A program made the translations under genes and the position numbers. Of a stretch of 64,000 bases of DNA, positions 10,380-20,800 are shown in pieces. Within the stretch, counting starts at the first letter, position 1. Every line of letters begins with the position of its first letter. Source of the stretch: Plantago major (Eukaryota; Streptophyta; Magnoliopsida; Lamiales; Plantaginaceae). The stretch lies in NCBI GenBank assembly GCA_026545765.1, contig CM048841.1:73468217-73532216 (forward strand), written 5' to 3'. The notes below the pieces were generated by a model. That model had not been told where the DNA came from. It worked only from the letters and a program-made list of their open reading frames with translations, and made no database searches.

Positions 10380-13300
10380 ATGGAAGAAATTGATGCAGTA
10401 AATCATATGCCCGTATGCTGTTTGATGAAATGCTCCTGAATGTTTGCTATTTACTGAATTTTGGTTTTCCAATTTGGGGCTGATTGTGAGCTTTTTTTCG
10501 TTCCGTGTATAGATGGAGGCTCTTTATGGGAAGCTTCACGACAAATACAGTAAACTCAAGGTAGTGTTTTCGTTTCGGGTATTATGCCCAAAATGTATAT
10601 GAATTGAGTTTCATCTACTTTGTTTCTCATGTTCCCTTTTCAATACTTCTCCTGCAGAAGGGAAAAGAATCTGCTTTGGATGAACTGAACCGTGACCAGG
10701 AAAAGAAATTCCTGGATTGCATAGCTGGTATCTTCATACATACCCTTTCCATTTATCTAAAGCTCACGAACCAATTCACTATTACGTATTTACGTCGCTT
10801 GCGCCTTTTTACGTTTTAGTCTGATAACCTAAAAGCCTTTATGCGCTTGATGGTACTGGATTGGTTTGTTTGTCTTCTTTTGATGTTAGGCTGTGTTTAT
10901 TATTTTGCTTTCAGAGGTACATTAGCAAACTTACTGTTCTAACTAGTTTTTATAAATTGACAGTACTCGTGGTACATAACTTGCGTAAAGCCAGACTTCG
11001 TTAATTGAATCCCCTGATGTGATTAATAAGAGATGTACAAAACTACAAATTGTAATGGTGGTTTTTTAATGGTTGACAAAATTCCGCAAACTTAACCTCC
11101 GCTGGTCTTATGTGAGTATGTTGCTGGTTGACATTTCGTTGCTCTTATTTTTTTTGTTTACTCTTATTATCTTGATAATGATTCTCTGTCCCACTTATGG
11201 TTCTGTTGATAGATATAAAGTTCTGTGTATGGACTGAGGCCGAATGATTCTATTCATAATATACGAGTATACACAGAAACTTGTTACAACAGTATTTAGA
11301 AATGTGTCTGTGCCTCTGTGGTTGTTAGTTATCTCATACTATGTGGTGATGTCAGTATTTCTTGCTGCATGCCATCAGCTTACTTTGTTCCTCAAATTTG
11401 ATTATTATATAGCTTCAAGTACGAATATCTTTCATTTTTCCTTGATGAATCTTCATAAACTTTCATTGACTTATAAGTGAAAGGTTTGGTATATCTGTTC
11501 AGCTGCTGACGAAATGATAGACCACTTGAAAAGTGAGAATGAGAAGCTACATGGAGAAGTTGACGACCTGAAAAGTGAACTGGCTTCCATCAGGCATGAA
11601 TGAGTGAGATTTATGTAATCTATTTCCTTCACCTGTTTTAGAATAAAGACATATTGTATATTTTGTTTCTTTTTTTTATGCTGCAGATCTTTCACTGAAG
11701 AACAGCAAATTCAGTTCCAGAAGCTTCTTGAGGAAGAGAAGCAGAAGAGTAAGTATCTAACTATCTATCTTCTTTTTATTTTCTTACATGATAAGATCAA
11801 TGAGCTGGCATTTTTAATAATGACAACAAAGTCACGGGTGTATATAAGTACCCGTGAAAAAAGGGAGCTTGTAGAGTCTAAATGACCCAAGTAAGATAAT
11901 ACTAGTAGCATACATATCCTAACTACTTGCATGCAAAAGATGATAAAGAGTGGTATGAACTCAAGTCAAAAGCCAGTGACAAAAATTTATTGTCCAAGGA
12001 GTGAGTGGGAGCCTCTAAAGTAGTTCGAGTGACAAAGTTCAAGTGAGAAACATAATATGCCCTTGCTTGCTGCTCCAAAAAGTCCTGCCAGACAATGATC
12101 TTCTCCATATATAAGAGGGATTGACTGGGGACCAGGACCCAATCCAAAGAAGAATATGTATTAACTTGTCCTCTACAGAATTGCTTTTGTGGGTCCTGAA
12201 TGCTGATGGTATCTAACTGTATAGGCCTCTGCTTTATGATCAGTTAAGCCTAAGTAAGCAAGCATGTAAAAATGGACTTCTATCAGAATCTCCGTATCAT
12301 ATGGTGCTTGTCATGTTTTAATTTTCCTAGGAAAGGTAACTAAAGTCCAAAGATATACCCGAATAAGAGATATAATGTATTTCTGACAGTGTAGAGTCGA
12401 GAGATAATTGTAGAATAATTGAGATGGAAGTTTCGAAAGTGGGAAACCCTTGATTGGATCGAATTCGACGAAATAAGACGTATTTTGATTAATATTGAAG
12501 AATGGATGTTGGGTGAAAATGGTATCTGCACAGAGTTCATAGACTCGAGTATCATATCATATTGTGTTGTTACAAATACTGAACTTAAGCTTATAACTAT
12601 AGGGAAGCCCCAACCTTCACTCTCGCCCGCTGCTTCTTTTCCGTCAGACATGGAGTTTTGGGGTGTTAAGGTAAAAAGTGGAGGGCTATTAAAGGTTACA
12701 CCTGGTGAGGGTATGGTTGTGCATGTTACCCAGGCTTCTCTTGGTAAGATGAAAAAGAAGGCAAAGAATTCTGCCCGCTTGTTTGTGCATACTGATGGAA
12801 AGAAATTTGTTCTTGCAAAGCTTTCTGCTAACAATTTACCCCAACAGCAATTGAACTTGGTGTTTGAGAAAGATTTCGAGCTATCTCACAACTGGAAAAA
12901 AGGAAGTGTCTACATGTTTGGATACAAGGCTCAGAACCCTCGTGCCGATGATGGGAAATCAGATTTAGGCTCTGAAGACTCTGACTCTGATGAGAAATAC
13001 CCAATTAGGGAAACTATGAAACCTATTGCTTCCAGTAAGGAATTTACTCCTGGTAAGCAAAAGGTGAAGATTGTAGAGCAAAACAAGGATTTGGTTCCTG
13101 AAGAAGATGACAAAGACATTTATGTGAATGAAGATGACTCCAAGGAAGAGGGTGACGAGCATAGCTCCGGTGATGAATCTGATAAGAGTGACAAGGAGAC
13201 ACTACAGAAGGTTGATCCTACCAAGAAAAGAGCTGCTGAATCTGCTACAAAAATGCCTGTTCAAGATAAAAGGGCCAAAGTAACTCCACATAAAGCTGAT

Positions 13301-15737
13301 GGCAAGAAGGGTGCTGTTCATTTAGCTACGCCCCATCCCATGAAACAGGCAGGGGAGCCTCATGCAAACAAGCCAGATCAGCTGACACCAATACCGAGAG
13401 GGTCGATTTCCTGCAATAGCTGCAACAGGGTGTTCATTAATGAGAAGGCTTTGGAATCTCATTCAAAAGCAAAACACGGATGGCAGTGATGTGTACTCAT
13501 CAGTGTATTTTTGCTTACTAATTCTTGAGTGATTTGAGAATGTTGTGTTTCTAGACTTGTGAAGGCAAGGGCACCATTGTGTGTGACAGACTATTCGCCA
13601 AGTAGTAGTATGTTCGCCTTTTTTTCGGGCCAAGTTTTGAATTGTCAATGCGACCCAGTTGATTTCTTTTATTTCCTCTTAGGGTGAAAAAAATAAGCTA
13701 ATGTCTATAGACTAGCTGTGCTAACATACATGGTCATAGTAAAATACTAATAATAATGTTTTATTCCTCACAGTACAGGAATAACTGAAACGATTAATAA
13801 TTCTAATTAATGTCTTTTGGATTCCATTGATTTCATCATTTGATTGGGTATGCCAAGAGCAGTGGGTATGTCAACTGTATGGTGTTCAATGCACTCTGCT
13901 GACAATGTGTGCGTGTTTGAAATATAATGATTTTTTTTCCTTGGCATCTGCTAGAAGCCCAAAGGTGTTGTTTATGCTGTGAGATATTTTGTGTCAACCT
14001 GCTGTATACAACTATCTAATGAAATATGTTTTATATGCTTTTCATTTTTCCAGTTGTCCATCCAGGTTATTTTCAGCATATTAATTATGTGGTAAAGAAT
14101 ATCTGCAGGGGTGGCCTAGTTAGGATGCCATCCATTTGGTCTCAGGTTCAATCCCACAGGAGGCAAATCTATATTTATGCATGAATGTCTTCCAAAAAAT
14201 AAATAAATCATCTCACTTGGCCTAAAAGCTTGTTTGTAGAACATGTCTCTCCGCCATTACCTATCACTTGAAGAGATCCGTATTTCATAACCCTCTTCAA
14301 TGAATAACATTTGTCTGCTGCATAATATTGTAGACAAGGACCTCTCAGAAGACATTGCAAGGCTCCAAATGCTTGAGCAGAATGACTTTTCTTTGGCTAG
14401 TCAGCATGAGAAAACCAGAAGTGGACAAGAAAATGAAGATAGTCCACCTGACGCAGTGCCCAGTGCATCTGATACTAGATCGAGGCAAAAAAGAAAGCTG
14501 TCTCATGACATGGAAGGTTGTCGAGCAGAGCCTCGTGAATCTATTCTGAGGTCGACGAAAAAACAAAAAACTGCTCAGGACAAGGAAGATGCAGCTACTA
14601 CATTTGTTAGTGTGGAACTTGATCATCCTGCAGATCAATGTGCATATGGTATGAACAGCAGGGATGCTTCTGAAATCCAGCAGGTATCGAAGTTATTTGC
14701 TTTAAGCTTAAGCTTAAATTTTTTTCAATTTCTTAGCCTGACATTTTAAGATGCTGTTCTTCAGGCTGCATGCTGTCATGGGAAGATTTCTAGCACAGGT
14801 TTGTCTCAGAGGAACCAATGTTCTATCCCCCAAGCCACCGATTGTGTGTCACAGAAAAGATTGATTTGTTAAGTTCTGATAACAGGTGGTGATCCCAGGG
14901 ATACTGGTCCTGTCAACTGCATTTTTCAATATCTTGTTGAGCTTCTTCTTGGCATGCAAATTGATCCCCTTCCTCAAAGTAATGAACCATGTATATCAGT
15001 ACATCATCTGTCAAGCGGTAAGTCTACAAATTTTATTATTTCTTGAATATTTCCTATTTATACCTAGCTGTAAGTTTCTTACGTGTCCTGTGATTTGTAT
15101 TTTTTATATATAATATTATTGTCATTTATGTGTATATGCTTGAGCAAGTCATAACTTAGTCCATGATCTTCATCTATGTTTAAAATAGTTTAAATACAAT
15201 TATGTTATCTATGAAAACCATGTAGGTAGATTTTTTAATTTCTTTTATTTGTTTCCTTTGGTTGGGTGATATTGGAGAAACATTTTGTGCAAGTGTTCCT
15301 GTAACTGCTATGTAGCAGTTTGCGGGCTCTATAAAAAGCATTCTGTAGATCCATATTTTTAGTTTTTACATTTCCATAAGTTGGCAAAAGACTGCTTTGA
15401 TTTGAGTCGCATGATTTGTCGTCTGTAGAGGAATCTAATTGACCTCTTGTGTGTTGCCTGATAGTTGTGAAACAAATAGTGTCCCTTGTAGCAAATCTGT
15501 ATCCAAAGTTCTAAACTACACATTACCAAAGTGATTCTGATACTTTTGTTTACAGGTTATTCTTTCAGACTGAAATGGATAACTAATTCTCGTGGAGAAA
15601 CTCAACTGGCTTACCGTGTGTTGTCGTTGGGTACACTTGATAGACTCGCACCAGAGTGGATGAAGGAAACTATAATTTTCCAGACCAACGCATGTTGCAC
15701 GTTCTTTGAGAGGGTTTCTCGTGTCATCAAAAGTTAA
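10380..15737 (+). CDS. TTN9: TITAN9-like coiled-coil protein, 9 exons, 333 aa
   Basis: The model joins 10380-10412, 10513-10560, 10658-10727, 11503-11593, 11687-11748, 14334-14683, 14765-14798, 14886-15017 and 15556-15737. The lengths total 1002 nt with phases consistent throughout. The N-terminus (MEALYGKLHDKYSKLK, then an amphipathic coiled coil up to QKLLEEEKQK) resembles what I recall of Arabidopsis TITAN9, a plant protein needed for seed development with unclear molecular function. The middle is a low-complexity nuclear-type region (RQKRKLSHD, TKKQKTAQD). The C-terminal part is globular (SFRLKWITNSRGETQLAYRV). Exon 4 ends AG|GC, so intron 4 would be GC-AG; extending to the next GT would add a stop. 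Intron 5 (11749-14333) contains an HD2 gene on the same strand. The gene looks intact; the name rests on recall of the family. Confidence 0.75.
11820..12640. other. Host intron 5 sequence upstream of HD2
   Basis: Non-coding DNA between TITAN9-like exon 5 and the HD2 start. Pyrimidine-rich sequence at 12610-12645 just before the ATG would suit an HD2 5' UTR. An open frame runs from 12419 into HD2, but its 77 residues look like chance coding. No clear promoter, flanking duplication or repeat family is recognisable. Confidence 0.4.
12650..13489 (+). CDS. HDT: HD2-type histone deacetylase, intronless, 279 aa
   Basis: This is a plant-specific nuclear/nucleolar histone deacetylase of the HD2 family (nucleoplasmin-like fold). 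The start at 12650 gives the family's diagnostic MEFWG N-terminus; an in-frame ATG exists upstream at 12419 but the added residues are not HD2-like. Visible order: nucleoplasmin-like domain 1-100 (His25 present; FELSHNWKKGSVYMFGY), acidic tracts (about 105-120 and 150-190), a Lys-rich region, and a C-terminal C2H2 finger (CNSCNRVFINEKALESH). Length is normal for the family (about 245-310 aa). Other HD2 genes are known with several introns; this one has none and lies wholly inside intron 5 of the TITAN9-like gene, suggesting a retrocopy that has stayed open. Asn occurs at 69, where Asp is usual. An A-rich stretch follows at 13684. Confidence 0.9.
   Translation: MEFWGVKVKSGGLLKVTPGEGMVVHVTQASLGKMKKKAKNSARLFVHTDGKKFVLAKLSANNLPQQQLNLVFEKDFELSHNWKKGSVYMFGYKAQNPRADDGKSDLGSEDSDSDEKYPIRETMKPIASSKEFTPGKQKVKIVEQNKDLVPEEDDKDIYVNEDDSKEEGDEHSSGDESDKSDKETLQKVDPTKKRAAESATKMPVQDKRAKVTPHKADGKKGAVHLATPHPMKQAGEPHANKPDQLTPIPRGSISCNSCNRVFINEKALESHSKAKHGWQ
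14105..14215 (+). mobile_element. tRNA-derived SINE
   Basis: A sequence starting GGGGTGGCCTAGTTAGG resembles a tRNA A box. About 35 bp on, GGTTCAATCCC matches a B box (GGTTCNANNCC). It ends in an A-rich AAAAAATAAATAAAT tail near 14200. This is the layout of plant tRNA-derived SINEs. It sits in intron 5 of the TITAN9-like gene, downstream of HD2. Flanking duplications were not identified. Confidence 0.6.
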
Positions 15738-16370
15738 CCTGATTCCTTGTCACCTGAATGTGTATATCAGTATATGATGCTATTCTGTTTGACCTGACCG
15801 GACATCACCAATCTATATCCAGATCTCTTTGAGCGAAGCTTCTGACTGTTTTCTCGTTTGGGGCGAGGTGTTTGTATCCCTGCAATTTGTAGGTGTTTGT
15901 ATCCTTGCAATTTGTATCTCCCTTTGCTGAAACCTTGCTGTTTAATAGACTAGTGACGGTTATATATCTGCACATGAGTTTGGTGCTTTCAAGGTTTCAA
16001 CTTCCCGTGTTGCACTTGTATATTAACGGTCTATTCTGTCAATTATAGAATTCGGATTTATCCAACTGAAAGGGTTGTTTCCACTTTGCACCGTTGGGCT
16101 ATGAACTTCTTAATCCAGTACTTATTTTTCAGAATAAGTTGGGATTTTTATTTCGACAACGATTACATCATTGGCAGATCAACAAAGGCGTCTCACGAAC
16201 ATGATGTACTCCGCACAAGGCGATGAGCTAAATCATTACAAATGTAAGGGACACAAATAAAACTCAATTGATTGGATCATGCAAAGCTAGGCCCTAGAAG
16301 GATTTTTAATGTTATCAACATATAGGTCCGACAAAATAAATTTCATGATCACTATTAACATGTGTGAGAA
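15738..16370. other. Intergenic region after TITAN9-like gene
   Basis: The 3' UTR and intergenic DNA. GTGTTTGTATCC(C/T)TGCAATTTGTA is repeated in tandem near 15868-15918. No further gene or mobile element is recognised. Confidence 0.4.
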
Positions 16371-16865
16371 ATTTTGGCTTTACGACTTGGACTAACTTTA
16401 GCTATACAGTCCGGTTTCTGTAAATTGCTTATACAAATTGATTCTCACTATTTATTTTCTTGTTTGTGCAGGAGGCAGGTCCCAGCTCGAGCGCACCGCC
16501 AACTCCTTAGTGACCTCCGCCAGTTAGCTAGGCTGCTTGCAGCGATTAGACTTCCTTTGCATCTGGAGGCCAATGATCTTACTGACGTCTTGGCCAAGTT
16601 TTGTAGTTCTCCTAGTTTCGGTTCTAGTTCAACAGTTAGTAGTAGTGGTAGTTCTACGACCTCTAGTATAGGTACTAGCGACAGGCAACCCCAATTTTGT
16701 ATGTTTGGGATAGTTGCCCAAATTTTGTAGATTAGTTGTTTCAGATCATTATACTTTGACAAGATTTGCCAGTATCGAATGCATCCTGCATCGATACGAG
16801 TCCCTGTACAGTTTCTTTGGTTTAGTATATATATCGTACTTTGTGTTGCTAAAAAAACATGTGTG
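16370..16865 (+). mobile_element. LINE 3' remnant (RNase H end)
   Basis: The frame at 16374-16730 contains ALRLGLTLAIQSGFCKLLIQ, then a DSHYLF and a LEANDLTDVLAKF block. This is the C-terminal part of the RNase H domain that ends the pol protein of many plant L1-type LINEs, here lacking its upstream DDE residues apart from the Asp in IDSH. Downstream TTGGTTTAGTATATATAT and a short A-rich run at 16850-16858 look like the LINE 3' UTR and tail. The element is severely 5'-truncated, as is usual for LINEs, and would not be functional. Confidence 0.7.
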
Positions 16866-17079
16866 AGAACCTTCGGAAAAATGCTCACGTCCGAACTCAA
16901 TTAAAAAAGTTCGGTGTGGCGTTTGCGATTTTTATTTTTTCATACATTGACAAGAAAACATGATTTAATTGCATGTGTTATTGTCCGTACATCTATATGG
17001 ATGTCGAAATATCTTGTTGAATTTGCTCAAAATTAGCTCCAAGTGACTTTGAATAAACAAAGGCAAAAGCTCTCCTCCA

Positions 17080-17265
17080 TTGTGTTGTTAAACGCGCCGA
17101 GCTGAGTATATCATTACTCGTGCTCGGCTCGTTAATAAAATGAACTTATTTTCTGAGTTCGAGCTAGAGCTCAAGTCACGAGAAGTAGGCTCGAACTCGG
17201 CTGATTTGATTATTCTTTAATAGAGCTCGTGACTGAAAATGCATATAAATATAAAAATATACTAT
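17080..17265. repeat. Dispersed GAGCTCG-rich repeat
   Basis: Repeats of GAGCTCG, GGCTCG and TCGAGC words, with the same flavour as 34918-35150 and 54838-55020. Probably a short non-autonomous element. Its ends and class could not be defined. It lies about 280 bp upstream of the first ATG candidate of the GON4-like gene. Confidence 0.4.
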
Positions 17266-17877
17266 ATAACTTAGCCTAATCGAGTTTGAATATCAACAAC
17301 TCGAGCCCTATTCATCTCGAAAACAAATTGACCCCAAATTCGGCTTGCGCTCAACATCTCAAGAGGGCTCGACTCGTACAATATGACATGCTACATGAGT
17401 CCTCCCCCTTCCCTCTCAAGTCTCACCCCAAAGAGACTTTACTGAGCAAGTGTTTAATGGCGTTTCCCAATTAATGTCACAGAAGAGAAGTGAAAATCCA
17501 ATCCCTAATTTCATCTCCGAATCGGTTCTATTCCGCCTGTAATGGTTGATTCTTCAAGCTCTGTCTCCGCCACTCTTCCACCAGGTATCGATTCATTTGA
17601 TTAATTGCTCTCTCTATCTTCTTCAACAGATAAATTCACAGAATCAACTCCATGCATTTACTTTGCTTTCAGTTGTTTTAGTGTTCAAATTGTGAATGAT
17701 AATGTATTTGAAGGAACATTTCTACACTCTTGCGATATCAATGTAAAAACCTTTACTTTGTTATTGCTTATGCAGTTTCACCGTGTGATGTTATATTGTG
17801 GTGGAAGAATATTATTAGATATGCTTCTGAGGCTTCCTAATCAATTGCTTGGAACATAGTTATTTGTCAAAAAGAAA

Positions 17878-20800
17878 ATGTCTGGGTGTTCAACTTCTGT
17901 AGATTTTCAAACTCGTGTCCGACCTGAAGAAAGTGCTCCGGCTTGTGCCGATCCATCTGAAACAGTTGCGAGAAACCCTATGGAACATGAGTATGTTGAG
18001 GAAGAAAACAACCTAGATGGTATTGGTATCTTGAATGTAGAAGAAGAAGAGGACGAGGATGAAGATGTAGACTTTAATCCTTTCCTTAGAGAATCCTATT
18101 CGGTAGAAGCTTATTCGAGCTTGAGTTCTGAAGTTGAAGACTTGGATACAGACGTCGATGATAATGGGAGGAAACACCCTGTGGATTTTGTCAAAAAATT
18201 GAATGGGAAGCTTATCCCCTTCATGAAAAATTCCAATGTTGTAGGAGATAATGAGCTTGGTGAAGAGATTGTGATGCATTCTATTTCTTCTGGAGAATGT
18301 GGGGTAAATACTGGCACAATTTATGCCCCAATTTCGGAGAGAGAACATGTATCTAAAATTCAATCTGAAAATGGATTGCCGTGTGACAGAGAAAAGGGAA
18401 CAAACAGCCTGAGAGATGTTGAGAATGATGAAATTTCGAGGACTATCGTAGATATTGAAGTAGACGGTGCAATCTCTATGCGAACTAGGGCTCGTTATTC
18501 TCTTGCCAATTGCACCCTTGATGAACTTGAAACTTTTCTTCAAGAAACTGATGATGAGGATGATCTTCAAAATGTTGATGATGAAGAAGAGTATAGAAAA
18601 TTTCTTGCGGCTTTTCTACAAGGTGATGATTCCCACAGTTTACAAGGGAATGTAATTGTTGATGAGGAAGACGAAAATGATGCTGATTTTGAGCTTGAAC
18701 TAGAAGAAGCACTTGAAAGTGATCATGATGAGATTGAAGAGCGTCGAAAAACCAGGAGAAACAGACAACAAATGAGTAATCTTGAGCGCAGCAAGAAGCA
18801 TTCAGGAGAGTCGAATCGACCACTGCGGCCCCTCTTACCATTTGTGCCAATGGGGTATTGTCCAGATTTTGAGGAGAATCAACTTGTGCCCACATATGCT
18901 GCATCCTATATGCCTTCTGCAAATAATGGACTCATCAACAGATTTACTCCACATCAGATAGGTCAGTTACATTGTTTGATTCATGAGCATGTGCAGCTAC
19001 TTGTTCAGGTTTTCTCTGTGAGTGTTCTCGATCCTGCTAAAGGAGATGTTGCTGCTGACGTGAAGAAATTACTTTTAGAGTTGCTAAAAAACCATGATCA
19101 AGCATTGCAAATGGGAACGCCTCCATATCCCAGATTTTGCTTCTTCCCCCCATATGTTCATCCATCAGTGCCAGATCACAAAATGTTAGCACTGCATGTC
19201 AGCAATACAAATGTGCAGTCTGTGCCAGAAATTTCTTCTGGAAGCAACGGAGAATTGGGTTCTAATATAATAATTTCTTCAAATGGTAGAACCAACCCAC
19301 AACAGGAAGAGCACACAATGCCTTCTGGAACACTGGAACTTGCCTCTTGGGTGCCTTACATTTCTGGTCCAGTGCTGTCTGTTACAGATGTAGCTCCACT
19401 CAAATTAGTTGGAAGCTACATAGCTGATGTTACTTCTGGTTAGTTGTATTGTATATGTGATTTGTTCTTGTGCTTTTATGATACTCATTTTCTATACACT
19501 CTAATGTGCATATATCATTGTAATATGTTTCACAGCTGTCCAAGCATATAGACGCTGTCAAATTGACATTGGGGATAAGACTGATTTCGAGAAGCAATCC
19601 CTCTTCCCTTTTAACCAAGGTTCATGTCCTGTTGAACGTGAAGGTCAAGCAGAATTTTATACCAGTTCGCAGAAAATTAGTGGTAAGCCTAAAAGGTCAA
19701 AGAAGACATTGGCTGCAACTATGGTGGAGAATTCTAAAAGGCGACCAGTTGCTCTTGTTCCTAAGGCGATTGCCAAATTAGCTAAGAGGTTTTCACAGTT
19801 TTTCAACCCTGCTCTTTATCCGCGCGAGCCACCACCTGCTCCTTGTGTAAATCGGATTCTTTTTACTGATGCCGAGGATGAGTGAGTTTCATTTTTATTG
19901 CATTTCATCTTGGGATATCGGTTTCATCGGTTTTCAATATGGCCATTCTCATTATGAAGGCCTGCATGATTTTTTAAATTGTCTTCTTTCATAGATCTAA
20001 GGTAATGACTGAACATACCTGGTTATGTTTTCACTTATGTTTATAAACAAATATGTAAGAATTAGCATACTTGAGGTCAAGAAGTAATATTTTCTACTTG
20101 TAAAATATATTCAATTTATCTTTCCTTATTGTTGTTGATCAATTACTAATAGAAGTTCTGAAGTTACATCTTGAGTTAAATCTTCCGCTACCAACATTAT
20201 ACTGTATATTGTCTCCCGTGGTCTCTTACCAACATCGATTAATACGGAACTGATCTGATCAAGGGCAAGGATATAATATAGAAAGTCTGACCTAATGTGG
20301 GTTTTGTTTACATTTATGAATAGTTATTCTTGACATCCTTCGTAAGAGGTGGAGTTACTTGTCAGGACAAAAAAATCAAAATTAATTCGGCTGTTAAGTT
20401 CCAGTTTTGAACTGAACTGCTTTGTTTATGGATCGTGATTGAAATTCCCCTAATAATGATCTTTAGTAAATATTCCTTTCTCTTACAGTGTAAAACTCCT
20501 ATGCCTGGTCGATCCATGTTGGAGGTTGATTACCCTCATTAATCTTATGAGAACTGCATCAATACCTTTTGATTTGTCTTCTTCTTCTTCTTCAGCATAT
20601 CGTATTTGTTGCTTGCCATAACATTTGGTTCAACCATTGACAGTTCTATCAAATGTTTTCCCTTGTAGTGTAAGTCATCTTATTGTGTAACTTTCGTGTT
20701 TGCATGAAAACTTCAGAACTATCATCAACCATATTGATGATATATGGACTATATGCAGAGAAAGTGAAATAGAAAATTTTATGCTGTCTGTGATTTTATG

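Noticed and set aside
12419..12649. N-terminal extension of HD2 (77 in-frame residues from an upstream ATG)
   Set aside because: HD2 proteins begin MEFWG, which is encoded at 12650. The added residues show no domain and the frame is open by chance in likely 5' UTR or intron DNA.
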